A stretch of DNA of 44,798 nucleotides, taken from the NCBI GenBank assembly GCA_028825335.1, contig JAPKAI010000014.1, forward strand, positions 1 to 44,798, given 5' to 3'. The notes below the pieces were generated by a model that saw only the letters and a program-made list of their open reading frames with translations, had not been told where the DNA came from and made no database searches. The position numbers and the translations under genes were made by a program. Positions 28,167-36,845 of the stretch are shown piece after piece. This DNA comes from Gammaproteobacteria bacterium (GTDB lineage Bacteria; Pseudomonadota; Gammaproteobacteria; Pseudomonadales; Pseudohongiellaceae). The stretch's first letter is position 1, and each line of letters starts with the position of its first letter.

Positions 28167-29246
28167 TTAATCTTTGGAGGGTAATTCCTTGATATAGATA
28201 TCCTGTTTTGAATAAGGGATTTCCACGTTGTTATCTCTGAACTGGTGATAGATTTTTGTATTGAGTATGTCCACTACTCTTCCTCGTAACATGGGCTTCT
28301 CAATCCACACGAGTAGTTCAAAATCTAGGCTTGATGCACCAAATACCCTGAAGCGCACCCTGGGCTCAGGATCGACGCAAACAGTTTCCTCTGCAATGGC
28401 GATATTGACTAGAATGTTTCTAACAAGATCGATGTCGCTGCCGTAAGCAACACCAACTGCTATCGCGCAGCGGAACTTCTCGTGAGGGCCCCCGGATTCG
28501 TTGATAATTTTGGTATTACCCATAACAGAGTTGGGAATGGTAATTTCCACGTCTCCGCGGGTTAGCATGCGAGTGGAACGAATACCGATATGGGTGATTT
28601 CACCTCTCTCCAAAGTATCCAGAACAACATAATCCCCAATTTTGTAAGGAGCGTCTGCCATGATGAAGACGCCAGAGAATAGATTCGCAAGTGTGTCTTT
28701 GGCAGCGAAGCCGACGGCAATACCTACAATGCCTGCGGATGCTAGCCAGGCTGTCATATCTATATGCCATGCGGAGAAAATAAAATAAACCGCCATAACC
28801 ACAATGAATATGTTAATCAGGTTCAAGAACAAAGGCAGCGTTTGATTGTGAACAGCCTTAACTCTATTCTCATTTCGAGCTATTGCAGTCAGCATGATCC
28901 GATTGCTTTTCAGCAGAAAAGTTACCCAGATTACAATTGCAAAAGTTTGAATCGTTGAAAAAGAAATTCCGAGGTAAGGCTCCGTTGGAGCAAGAATTAG
29001 TACGGAGCCAGAAAGTCCTACTAACAAAATGCTATTGAATAGGGGGCCTTGTAGTAGGTCGAATAGATGGTCATCGACTAAGAGGTTGGTCTTGGAAGCC
29101 AGCTTCTTCAAATTGGTGATGATAATGTTATTAAAAACCCACCCAGCCGCTATGCCTAGAATGAGAGGAATCAATGCTTGTAGATAAACGTTTTCGCCCA
29201 CCAGCGATAGCAATGGAGCGAGCAATGTAGAAGCTTCTTCGTTCAT
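28167..29246 (-). CDS. MscS-family mechanosensitive channel
   Basis: Inner-membrane channel of 359 residues that releases solutes under hypo-osmotic stress. Four or five hydrophobic helices precede the pore helix region MTAWLASAGIVGIAVGFAAK, which has the Gly/Ala packing of MscS TM3. It continues DTLANLFSGVFIMADAPYKI into the beta domain (GDYVVLDTLERGEITHIGIR and TIPNSVMGNTKIIN). The C-terminal alpha/beta part ends with IPYSKQDIYIKE. The N-terminal membrane part is longer than in E. coli MscS (286 residues), so it belongs to the YnaI/YbiO-like side of the family. It is single in its neighbourhood. Confidence 0.92.
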   Translation of the reverse strand: MNEEASTLLAPLLSLVGENVYLQALIPLILGIAAGWVFNNIIITNLKKLASKTNLLVDDHLFDLLQGPLFNSILLVGLSGSVLILAPTEPYLGISFSTIQTFAIVIWVTFLLKSNRIMLTAIARNENRVKAVHNQTLPLFLNLINIFIVVMAVYFIFSAWHIDMTAWLASAGIVGIAVGFAAKDTLANLFSGVFIMADAPYKIGDYVVLDTLERGEITHIGIRSTRMLTRGDVEITIPNSVMGNTKIINESGGPHEKFRCAIAVGVAYGSDIDLVRNILVNIAIAEETVCVDPEPRVRFRVFGASSLDFELLVWIEKPMLRGRVVDILNTKIYHQFRDNNVEIPYSKQDIYIKELPSKD

Positions 29247-29501
29247 TCTTTTCGACCCTTTTTGTTGTGCCTAGATTGTCTCACCAAATTACTGCTATGA
29301 GGCATCTTACTGAGTAGTATCAGCGTAGCCAAATAACAATTCAATGCTTGTGTATATACAACATCCCAAAAAACATTGGCAGTTTTCGGAAAATTGGACA
29401 ACCCCATGGATGGGAGAGTCAATAATATGACAGTTTGTCTGATTCGGGTGTGTAGCAAGCTGCTAGCGCAGTGTCTGGAACCATCTACCCTCGTCGATAT
29501 T

Positions 29502-30635
29502 TTAGTCTATGACACGATAGCCAGATGGGGTGTATTCAATAGAGCTGGGGAAGTCTAATTCCTCGATTTTTGAATGGCCCACAAAGACTGCATCATCAGC
29601 CGCCCTACCTGAGAGATAACTCCGCATAAAACCACTTTCGGATTCACGGTCGGGTAGCTGACCTGTAAGAGCCATGCGGACTATTTTGGCGACTTCTTCC
29701 GGACTCTCGCGCTGAGGATAGTGGGCCGCTGTTGGTAGTACCCAAAAGCTACTCTGAGCCTCTCGGTCATTTAGGTAGGTATCCCACACATGGTGGGAAA
29801 TACGAACGGGATTCACGCTATCGCCTAATCCCCAAAGATAAGCCACGGGCACTGGGCTGCGTGGTAAATTCTCCAGCCAGCGCACTTCGTTTGCCTGGCG
29901 TTCCAACAAATAGCGGCCAACATAGATCAGGGAAATATTGCCCTGGTTGAACGCGAAGATGTCGGAGTAGGCAAGCGATTGTGGCTCGCCTTCGGTGCGC
30001 CGTGTTTGCGCTGCACGTGATGCAAGCATCTGCGCGGCGGTATCGGGATCGAGCATCCTCATTTGACCGGTCCCCAGATTGGCCAATGGGAGAAACATGC
30101 CACTGTTGGATAGGAAGTGATAGTTAACCGTATAGCCCGGATTGGGGCTATCTAGGTAATTGCCTAGAAAAGCTAGACCTATACTCACGCCGCGATCATG
30201 AGTATAGAGCGCAAAATCTTCGAACCCAACTACTTCGCGAACGAAATGATCAACGATCTCTGCATTCTCTGCCAACATGTAGTTGTAGCCATCAAGCGGC
30301 TTGTCAGAGAAGCCTGACCCGGGAAAATCCAGCGCGGCAATATGATATTCGTCTTCAAGAAAGGGAATCATCTTGTAATAGTCGAAACTGGAATTAGGGA
30401 AGCCATGGATCAACACTAACTTCGGTTTAGTTTCGTCTCCCCAGGTCCTGTAGAAAACATTTACCTTAGCGTCGTTATTGTCTTCAGTGGTAGATGTCCA
30501 CTCGAAATAATCTCCACCCTGATACCAGTCCCGTGACAGCTCAGAATAGAAAACAAAATCATCATCCTGTGCTATCAATGACTGGGAGCTAAACAACATA
30601 AGTAACAGAAGAGAAATCTTTCTTGTTAAAGTCAT
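29502..30635 (-). CDS. Exported epoxide hydrolase/haloalkane dehalogenase-like hydrolase
   Basis: Alpha/beta hydrolase of 377 residues with a signal peptide (MTLTRKISLLLLMLFSSQSL, cleavage after IAQ). The oxyanion motif LVLIHGFPNSSF and the nucleophile elbow FALYTHDRGVS (D147) show an Asp nucleophile, as in epoxide hydrolases and haloalkane dehalogenases and not a Ser esterase. PTAAHYPQRESPEEVAKI carries the catalytic His. Substrate is unknown. It follows the MBL-fold gene by 43 bases on the same strand, so the two probably form an operon of exported hydrolases. Its TAA stop lies inside a sequence resembling repeat family B. Confidence 0.82.
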   Translation of the reverse strand: MTLTRKISLLLLMLFSSQSLIAQDDDFVFYSELSRDWYQGGDYFEWTSTTEDNNDAKVNVFYRTWGDETKPKLVLIHGFPNSSFDYYKMIPFLEDEYHIAALDFPGSGFSDKPLDGYNYMLAENAEIVDHFVREVVGFEDFALYTHDRGVSIGLAFLGNYLDSPNPGYTVNYHFLSNSGMFLPLANLGTGQMRMLDPDTAAQMLASRAAQTRRTEGEPQSLAYSDIFAFNQGNISLIYVGRYLLERQANEVRWLENLPRSPVPVAYLWGLGDSVNPVRISHHVWDTYLNDREAQSSFWVLPTAAHYPQRESPEEVAKIVRMALTGQLPDRESESGFMRSYLSGRAADDAVFVGHSKIEELDFPSSIEYTPSGYRVID

Positions 30636-30678
30636 GATTTGATCCTAAAGTTCTGAATTAATTGTTTGCAGAGTTAGA

Positions 30679-31629
30679 TTAGCGATCGGCCAAGCGTCCA
30701 GAACCGCCTAGTTCATAATAGACGACTGGAACAAAATCCACCGGGCCCCAACCAGGGTCATCGGTCCATTGCGCATCATAGGCGGCAGTCGGTTGTGCCG
30801 CCATCACCTCGTCCAATTTTTTCCCTTCTCGGATCAAGCTGAGAACTTGACCTTGGATGTCGAGAATCATGTCACGAAATTCTATTAATTCGTTTCGACC
30901 AACGACTTCGAGGCCATGACCCGGTATAACTTTTGTGTCTGGGCCGGCTAAATCGATAGCCTGATCTATTGCCGCAATTGTGCCTCTTAGGGTGCCGCCG
31001 TTGTAGATATCGATAATGGGGTAGCTAGTGGTGCGGTACACATCGCCAAGATGGAGCACGTCGGATTCTGCAAAGTAGACGAAGCTATCTCCATCTGTAT
31101 GGGCCGGAGGTGCCAAAAAAGCGCGTACCTCTTCGCCATTGAGATAGAAGCTCATGGTGTCGTTGAAGGTTATTAGCGGTCTAGCTGCAGCAGGTTGCTG
31201 AGGAGCGTAACTGCCCCCAGCCCTTGGGAAGCGGCTTCTTTCCTCGAAAAATCGCAGGCGCGTGTTGTCATGAGCAAAGATCAGTACGCCCATGTCTGCC
31301 AGATTCTCATTACCACCTACGTGATCAATATGAATATGGGTATTGACCAGAAACCGAATTTCTTCGTCGCTCACCTGTTTCACGGCTGCTACTAGTCTGT
31401 CCGTAAGTGGTGCGAACAGGGAGTCCACCAAGAGTACACCGTCGGGACCAACTTGAACGCCGATGTTACCGCCGCCCCCTGGGCGCTGGACCATGTAAAC
31501 GTTACCAGCTACAGGCGTTATGGAAAGTTCCACCCCGGCAAACCCCCCCTGGCTATAAGAGAGGCTGGTGGTAGCTGATAACCCCAGAGCAGTTACAGTG
31601 AATAGTAGTATTTTGCGGAGCTTGTTCAT
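30679..31629 (-). CDS. Exported MBL-fold metallohydrolase
   Basis: Metallo-beta-lactamase fold enzyme of 316 residues with a signal peptide (MNKLRKILLFTVTALGLSAT, cleavage near SYSQ). The zinc motif HxHxDH is plain in VNTHIHIDHVGG, with further ligands in PPAHTDGDSFVYF and VIPGHGLEVV. This layout is found in many periplasmic class B3-like and quinoprotein-relay hydrolases, so resistance should not be assumed. An ATG 12 bases upstream (31641) is also possible, but AAAGGG just before 31629 favours the shorter form. It is the first gene of a two-gene unit with the epoxide-hydrolase-like gene. Confidence 0.85.
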   Translation of the reverse strand: MNKLRKILLFTVTALGLSATTSLSYSQGGFAGVELSITPVAGNVYMVQRPGGGGNIGVQVGPDGVLLVDSLFAPLTDRLVAAVKQVSDEEIRFLVNTHIHIDHVGGNENLADMGVLIFAHDNTRLRFFEERSRFPRAGGSYAPQQPAAARPLITFNDTMSFYLNGEEVRAFLAPPAHTDGDSFVYFAESDVLHLGDVYRTTSYPIIDIYNGGTLRGTIAAIDQAIDLAGPDTKVIPGHGLEVVGRNELIEFRDMILDIQGQVLSLIREGKKLDEVMAAQPTAAYDAQWTDDPGWGPVDFVPVVYYELGGSGRLADR

Positions 31630-31757
31630 CGTCCCTTTCATCCTTATCTGTTTGTTTTGAACAGTGCTAATCTATCGAGTCGGCAGCGATAATTCAACTT
31701 GATCACAATGAATCCTGAATTTGAAGGATCACCTAGGATCGCTAACAGTATTTTTAT

Positions 31758-31778
31758 TCTAGTCTGACCCCATTTACT
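31758..31778. repeat. Element A end fragment upstream of the amidase gene
   Basis: TCTAGTCTGACCCCATTTAC matches the inverted form of the element A terminus (TACTCTGACCCCA at 1071-1083), with AG for CT in the middle. It is isolated in the 256-base divergent gap between the MBL-fold and amidase genes; nothing else was recognised there. Confidence 0.45.
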
Positions 31779-31885
31779 TTTTATATTTCTGTCAAATCCA
31801 GTGTCATATTGTTCAAAGTCTAAAACTTTCTCGAGCGAGGTGGTAAGATTTCAAGAATTCATAGATATTACTCAAATTTGAAATT

Positions 31886-32839
31886 ATGCTGAATAATCTA
31901 ATGCGCAATCATTTTTGGACCAACAAGCCAGTTATTACGCGTGCTCTAAATGCTCGTAGAAGAGTAGCTCTATTATTGGCGCGTTCTAGCTTTCTAATTG
32001 TCCTAGCTACCCTCGTGGGTTGTGTGGCCGACGCCACAGTCTTTGTCGAATCAACAAACCAAAATAGCCGAATCGAATTCATTGTTATTCACGCCACTTC
32101 GGAAAATTTTTCGGAGTCGCTTAGACTGCTAACTACCCGAACCAGTAATCCTGTCAGCTCTCACTACCTTGTTCCAGAATTGAATGATCCCTCGTACCCT
32201 TTTTATTCACTGCGCGTGCATTCTCTAGTGCCTGAACATCGAAGGGCATGGCATGCCGGAGTGAGTTATTGGGGTGAAGAAGTTGGATTGAATGATCGGT
32301 CAATCGGCATCGAAGTGGTCAACGAATTCAAGTGCTCTGGAACCCAGGTGCCTGTTTCGGAAATTCAGTTAGACGAAGTGGAATGTGATTTCCCTTCCTA
32401 CTCCGATGAGCAAATCGAATTGCTTGTCGGTTTACTCAATTCAATTTTGAGTAGATACCCAAACATTAATCCCATCGACATTGTTGGCCACTCTGATATC
32501 GCTATCATGAGAAAGTCCGACCCCGGCCCTTCGTTTCCCTGGGAAGTTCTCTATGAACAGGGCATTGGAGCATGGCCAGACGGGTTGCTTAAAGAGAAGC
32601 ATCGGTTACAGTTTTCTGGCGCGCTGCCTTGTGCAACAAAAATTCAAGAAGCACTGTTGGCATTGGGTTACCAGATTAAAATCACCGGCGAGCTAGACTC
32701 GCAGTCGACATTTGCCTTGCGAGCTTTCCAACTGCATTTCAGGCCAGCTGATTATTCGGGCGAAGTTGATGTTGAGACAGTGGCTATATTGTGGGCGCTG
32801 TTGGAGCAATACAGACCAAGGGAATCTGCAAACTTGTAG
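31886..32839 (+). CDS. AmiD-like N-acetylmuramoyl-L-alanine amidase
   Basis: Peptidoglycan amidase of 317 residues that cuts the bond between muramic acid and the stem peptide, probably for cell wall recycling at the outer membrane. LATLVGC (C46) is a likely lipobox after a long N-terminus. The Amidase_2 domain has zinc ligands H69 (FIVIHATS), H202 and D212 (GHSDIAIMRKSDPGPSFPW), the AmiD pattern. A peptidoglycan-binding domain follows (IQEALLALGYQIKITGELDS). An in-frame ATG at residue 6 could be the true start. It is monocistronic; the LRR gene is convergent. Confidence 0.9.
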   Translation: MLNNLMRNHFWTNKPVITRALNARRRVALLLARSSFLIVLATLVGCVADATVFVESTNQNSRIEFIVIHATSENFSESLRLLTTRTSNPVSSHYLVPELNDPSYPFYSLRVHSLVPEHRRAWHAGVSYWGEEVGLNDRSIGIEVVNEFKCSGTQVPVSEIQLDEVECDFPSYSDEQIELLVGLLNSILSRYPNINPIDIVGHSDIAIMRKSDPGPSFPWEVLYEQGIGAWPDGLLKEKHRLQFSGALPCATKIQEALLALGYQIKITGELDSQSTFALRAFQLHFRPADYSGEVDVETVAILWALLEQYRPRESANL

Positions 32840-32914
32840 CCATGAGAATTTGAATATTGGTTGTATTTCTAGCGGTTCTCTCAGACCCTAATTGAGGAAA
32901 GACTTCTTACTTCT

Positions 32915-33979
32915 TTATCTCTGTCTGGTGGCAGTGGCGCAAGAAGAAAATATTTCTGTACGAACTTCTACTCCTTTTTCTGCCAGTCGCTCCTGGTCTG
33001 TACATGACACATTCGTATGTCTTAACTCGACAACATCTCCAGCCCCAATGCCTGGGTTTTCAAACAGTGCCTGTATATTGCTTAATTCTGGATTAAAACG
33101 CAGATCAAGCTGCATCAGGTTTGTTAGGCCGCTAAGCGGCGTGATATCAGTTATATCGTTGCCAGTAAGTTCGAGGTACTCGAGCGTAGCGAGCCCCCGC
33201 AAGGGACTGAGATCAGTGAATGAATTTGCTGCTAGTCGCAATTCAATCAGAGAGGTCAAGCCACTCAATGGTGTCAGGTCGCTAATATCCTGAGTATGAA
33301 TATTAAGGTCCACTAGTTTGGTAAGTTTTGCCAACGGGCTTATGTCGGTTACGGCATTGGTAAATAGTAAGCCTGTCGCTCCCATATGGGTTCTGGGGTT
33401 TTGTCCCCCGATGAAGTCGCCGTGACGGTGCATTCGAAGCACTCTCAATTCAGTAAGCTCACTCAGTGGGCTGATATCAGTCAAGGGATTCTCGGCAACA
33501 CGCAACCTGACCAGCTTGGTCAACTCACGTAATGGGCGGATGTCAGAAATCCAATTTGTATGGAGGTTTAGATTCACCAGTTCGGTCAGCCCAGCCAGCG
33601 GGCTAATGTCAGAGAGGCCTCGATTCCTGAGAGCGAGGTCGGTTAATCCTGTGAGATTCTGTATTCCCGAAAGATCATGAAATAGGTGCTCGGGATCTTG
33701 CCATTCAGGAGACCCTGAAACTGATCTTCTCGCACCTGCACCGGAGGCATTCAGCGTCGTCAATTGCGCGGCTTGATAACAGCTGAGGCTATCTTGTGGT
33801 CCCAGTGACAAAGCCTCATGCACTTCTCTCTCTAGAACTGTATCGGCAAAGGTCACAATGGAAGAAGCAGAGTGATCCCGACAGTTGTCAGAGGGCTGCA
33901 GAACTTGCTGGGCCGGAGCCCCGGAACAGAGAACAAGCGAGAGAGCGGTTAAAGACAATCTTATAGTGAGGTTTTTCAT
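32915..33979 (-). CDS. Exported leucine-rich-repeat protein, internalin-like
   Basis: 354 residues with a signal peptide (MKNLTIRLSLTALSLVLCSG, cleavage near APAQ). From about residue 105 to 320 there are some nine 22-residue repeats of the form ISPLxxLTxLxxLxLxxNxL, for example LTGLTDLALRNRGLSDISPL and LSGLTSLIELRLAANSFTDL. One repeat is longer and carries an insert HRHGDFIGGQNPRTHMGATG. The last part has a possible disulfide pair (VSCTDQER ... FSSC). Such proteins bind other proteins at the surface or in the periplasm; the partner is unknown. It is a single gene, convergent with the amidase gene. Confidence 0.85.
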   Translation of the reverse strand: MKNLTIRLSLTALSLVLCSGAPAQQVLQPSDNCRDHSASSIVTFADTVLEREVHEALSLGPQDSLSCYQAAQLTTLNASGAGARRSVSGSPEWQDPEHLFHDLSGIQNLTGLTDLALRNRGLSDISPLAGLTELVNLNLHTNWISDIRPLRELTKLVRLRVAENPLTDISPLSELTELRVLRMHRHGDFIGGQNPRTHMGATGLLFTNAVTDISPLAKLTKLVDLNIHTQDISDLTPLSGLTSLIELRLAANSFTDLSPLRGLATLEYLELTGNDITDITPLSGLTNLMQLDLRFNPELSNIQALFENPGIGAGDVVELRHTNVSCTDQERLAEKGVEVRTEIFSSCATATRQR

Positions 33980-34059
33980 AGTAAGGTTCCTCTGCTAGAC
34001 ACGGTCAAAGTTAACCCCTACAGGAAGACGTGTCTATATATGATGCCCAGTGGGGGAAT

Positions 34060-34157
34060 GGGGCCATCGACACGGAAATTTTGGGTAGGCTGTGCGAAGA
34101 AGTGTGCTATGAGCTTTGTATAAATCCAAGTCAACTTACTCTGGCCCTATTTATTCT
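34060..34157. repeat. Element B copy 0 (partial) with adjacent element A end
   Basis: GCCATCGACACGGAAATTTT (34063 on) matches ACCATCGACACGAGGATTTT of the fuller element B copy at 37022. GAAGAAGTGTGCTATGAG (34096-34113) matches AAGAAGTGTGCTATGA at 37108. The hairpin arms seen in the other copies are absent, so this is a truncated copy. TTACTCTGGCCCTATTTATT (34137 on) beside it resembles the inverted element A terminus. Confidence 0.6.
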
Positions 34158-34167
34158 AAACTGACTT

Positions 34168-35211
34168 CTATCGCAGCACATGTCGCTCTAACATCTGTCG
34201 TCTAACCACCGCGCCGTAAACATTTCCGTTAGCATCCACGCCAACACCCTCGGCACCTGAATGATCGTCCCGCAGTGGTTCCATGTCTTCGATGAATTCA
34301 GTCACTGTGCCATCAATGGCTGAGCCGATGCGAATACCCTTTTTTATTCCCACCAATTCACCCGCACCGGTGTCGGGTCCGGATTCTGAGTCGGCCACAT
34401 AAATTTTGTCATCCGGGGTAATGAAAATACCGCTGGGGCGACCGAACTGTCTCCATTCGTCGATAAAAGCGCCTTCCTGACTAAAAATTTGAATGCGATT
34501 ATTTTCTCTATCGCCAACAAACAAACGCCCTTGAGAATCCATGGCTATGCTATGGGGTTCGCTGAGCTCTCCTTGCCCTGATCCTTTGCTTCCCCATTGG
34601 TTAATGAATCTTCCCTCAGATGAATAATGCACAATTCGATTATTCATACCGCCCCGATGGCTTTCAGCAACGAAGATATCCCCATCTTCAGGATCAATAA
34701 CAACGTCATTCGGGTTGAAGAGTAGCTCAGGCGTTGATCCGCCTCGCGCTTGCAGCCCGAGTGTCAGCAAAACCTCACCGTCGGAGCTGAACTTGAAAAC
34801 CTGATGCCCGATAGTGTCGTTACTGCGCGCGTCCGTGACCCAAAGATTTCCTTCATAGTCCACTGTGGCACCATGGGGAAAAACAAACAGTCCTGCACCA
34901 AAAGAGTCCAGTAAATTTCCGTCATAGTCATATTTGAGAATTGGTGGTTCGCTGCGACCAGCACAGGAGTTGTCAATGCAGCGGTGTATAACATAGATGA
35001 ACTGACCATCGGGAGAAGGTTCCACGGCGGTAACTGCCGCCCATTTCGCGCCTTCGGGTAATTCGCCCCAACTCCGCTGTGTCTCATAGGGCTGAGGCAG
35101 ATCATTGCGCACGCCGTGGGCTGTTCCTGCCGTCGATGGGGATTGAGCGTGGATGTGTATTCCCACATCTGCAATAAATAACAATACCAAGAAGAGACCG
35201 AGAGTTTTCAT
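34168..35211 (-). CDS. Exported NHL-repeat beta-propeller protein
   Basis: 347 residues with a signal peptide (MKTLGLFLVLLFIADVGIHI, cleavage near HAQS). Repeats of the NHL type run through it: FPHGATVDYEGNLWVTDARS, LFNPNDVVIDPEDGDIFVAE, LSEPHSIAMDSQGRLFVGDR and RPSGIFITPDDKIYVADSE, giving a six-bladed propeller. The pattern resembles the lyase domain of peptidylglycine amidating enzymes, but catalytic residues cannot be assigned. A binding or scaffold role is as likely. It is a single gene flanked on both sides by repeat-bearing gaps. Confidence 0.83.
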   Translation of the reverse strand: MKTLGLFLVLLFIADVGIHIHAQSPSTAGTAHGVRNDLPQPYETQRSWGELPEGAKWAAVTAVEPSPDGQFIYVIHRCIDNSCAGRSEPPILKYDYDGNLLDSFGAGLFVFPHGATVDYEGNLWVTDARSNDTIGHQVFKFSSDGEVLLTLGLQARGGSTPELLFNPNDVVIDPEDGDIFVAESHRGGMNNRIVHYSSEGRFINQWGSKGSGQGELSEPHSIAMDSQGRLFVGDRENNRIQIFSQEGAFIDEWRQFGRPSGIFITPDDKIYVADSESGPDTGAGELVGIKKGIRIGSAIDGTVTEFIEDMEPLRDDHSGAEGVGVDANGNVYGAVVRRQMLERHVLR

Positions 35212-35379
35212 AGTAATTTTGAGCAGTTTCCGTAATTCGTTTGAAAGAACCTGACCTGAATAGTGGCTCTGTTCAATATACTATATAAAAAAATTGTGCC
35301 CAAGGACGGAATAATTCGTTAGGAGCGAAATAGCACAGCTTAAAGCTGGCCAAAGGCCGAGTGCATGGATGTACGAGTG

Positions 35380-35547
35380 AATAACCCAAACAGCCTGAGG
35401 GTTATTTGTTCCCTAGGCGCTCGTTGCAAACTGTTGTCGCAGTTAGTCGCACCATCGACACGGGACCTTTCAGTAGAACGGGCACGATCACTGTTTAATA
35501 CCAAGTTGCTAAAAGACGCAAATCCGAGCGTGCCAAGAAGTGTGTTA
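35380..35547. repeat. Element B copy 1 (tRNA-Phe-like hairpin repeat)
   Basis: Within the 607-base gap between the NHL and TAXI genes. The inverted pair AATAACCC/GGGTTATT (35380-35406) is followed by CTCGTTGCAAACTGTTGTCG, then GTCGCACCATCGACACGGG, and 60 bases later CCAAGAAGTGTGTTA. Read on the minus strand it gives CTGAAAGG, CCGTGTCGATGG and AACTG...CAGTT, matching copies at 36923 and 38708. An open frame of 74 codons covers it but is not protein-like. The rest of the gap (35212-35379 and 35548-35751) shows nothing else recognisable. Confidence 0.7.
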
Positions 35548-35751
35548 AAAATACGGGTATTATTCGGTGTTTTTAGCTGTAATTCCTAGTCCAATTGTGG
35601 CCCGTAATTACCCTTTTTATTGGGCTAACGCCTTGAGGTAATGCTTTAGCGTTTCGTTAGCTGCATCCTTGTTGGTTTCATTTTTGCTAACGTCTGCTTC
35701 CGATTGAGCTCATAGCCAATAGCGATGTATAGACATTAAAACTACTGGATA

Positions 35752-35768
35752 TTTACTCTGACCTCCAT
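35752..35768. repeat. Element A end fragment before the TAXI gene
   Basis: TTTACTCTGACCTCCAT is the inverted form of the element A terminus (TTTACTCTGACCCCA at 1069-1083) with one change. It lies about 200 bases from element B copy 1, another case of the two families occurring close together. Confidence 0.5.
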
Positions 35769-35818
35769 AATCGATTGGACCCTAATAGATAGTTGGCTGA
35801 ATAAAGTTGTAATACACG

Positions 35819-36829
35819 CTACCCACCCAATAAGTGTTCAGGGATTTCCACTCCCTTTTCTTTATAGTAGCGGAGTGCCCCTTTATGTAGCGGTACGGGA
35901 ATGCCTTTCAGTGCCGCTTCAATGGCCATCGATTTAGTAGCGCTATGAATCTCCTGTAATGTAGCTAGGTTGTCCCATAACAATTTTGTCATGTTGTAGA
36001 CAACTTCTTCTGAAACGTCATCTCGAACTACAAAAACATTGGAACTGTAGGCCGTTGTGACTGGCTTTTCCTGGCGCGGATACGTCCCCGGCTGCAATTC
36101 ATAGAAATCCCACAATGGAAAATTTCGATTGATAGCTGTCATTTCATCTTCGGAAAACGCTAGGATGGTCATGCGCTCGCCTAGTAGTGCGTAAGCACGA
36201 GCTATGGCCGTTACTGGTGGGCCTGCGGGCACATTCATGCCGACAATATTGCCGTCTTGCAGGGCGTTGGTAGACGGGCCGTAGCCCAAGTAAGCAATAG
36301 ACAGATCCTCAGTGTAATCGATTCCAAGCGCATCGAAAATGTAGAGGCCGGTGTGCTCGGCTCCTGAATTGCGCATACCGATGGAATACCGTTCGCCTTC
36401 CAGTTTCGCAAGATCGGAAACAGTACCATCGATAACTAAATCGGAACGTAGTACGAAGTGTTCCACATTGGGCCACATCGCGCTGATGCTGCGAATATGG
36501 GGTTGGGGAGTGCTAATTGGCCCAACGCCATCGTGGGCCCAAGCTGCAAAGATGCCCAGTATCAGTCCAAACTGCGCCTGATTATCCCGCAGTAGTTTGA
36601 TGTTTTCCATCGAGCCAGCTGAACTTATTGCGGTCAATGAAAAACTTTCCTCGCCCTTTGCTGAAACTAAAGTCGAAAGGGCAACCCCCACCGGGTAAAA
36701 CGTTCCGCCAGTTGTGCCCGTTGTCAGCACGTAAGTGCGCTGGTCATCCGCTCCATCGGAACAGGCGCTGAGAAGGCAGGCTAGCAGTACACCAACGGTT
36801 GAGAATCGCGACAAGGAGTCCTCCCACAA
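35819..36829 (-). CDS. TAXI-family TRAP solute-binding lipoprotein
   Basis: Extracytoplasmic solute receptor of 336 residues. The N-terminus has a lipobox LLSAC (C23), so it is probably membrane-anchored. LTTGTTGGTFYPVGVALSTL is the diagnostic TAXI motif, followed by SAGSMENIKLLRDNQAQFGL and SIGMRNSGAEHTGLYIFDAL. TAXI receptors deliver carboxylates such as glutamate or 2-oxoglutarate to a fused TRAP permease; no permease gene is present in the window, so this is an orphan here. It is bordered on both sides by repeat elements. Confidence 0.88.
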   Translation of the reverse strand: MWEDSLSRFSTVGVLLACLLSACSDGADDQRTYVLTTGTTGGTFYPVGVALSTLVSAKGEESFSLTAISSAGSMENIKLLRDNQAQFGLILGIFAAWAHDGVGPISTPQPHIRSISAMWPNVEHFVLRSDLVIDGTVSDLAKLEGERYSIGMRNSGAEHTGLYIFDALGIDYTEDLSIAYLGYGPSTNALQDGNIVGMNVPAGPPVTAIARAYALLGERMTILAFSEDEMTAINRNFPLWDFYELQPGTYPRQEKPVTTAYSSNVFVVRDDVSEEVVYNMTKLLWDNLATLQEIHSATKSMAIEAALKGIPVPLHKGALRYYKEKGVEIPEHLLGG

Positions 36830-36845
36830 TATATTTCGGTTCTAT

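Noticed and set aside
32892-33293. 133-codon plus-strand open frame
   Set aside because: It lies antisense to the LRR gene; its Ser/Val-rich text is the mirror of the leucine repeats, and it has no ribosome binding site or family look.
35365-35589. 74-codon plus-strand open frame
   Set aside because: Overlaps element B copy 1 and is not preserved in the other copies.
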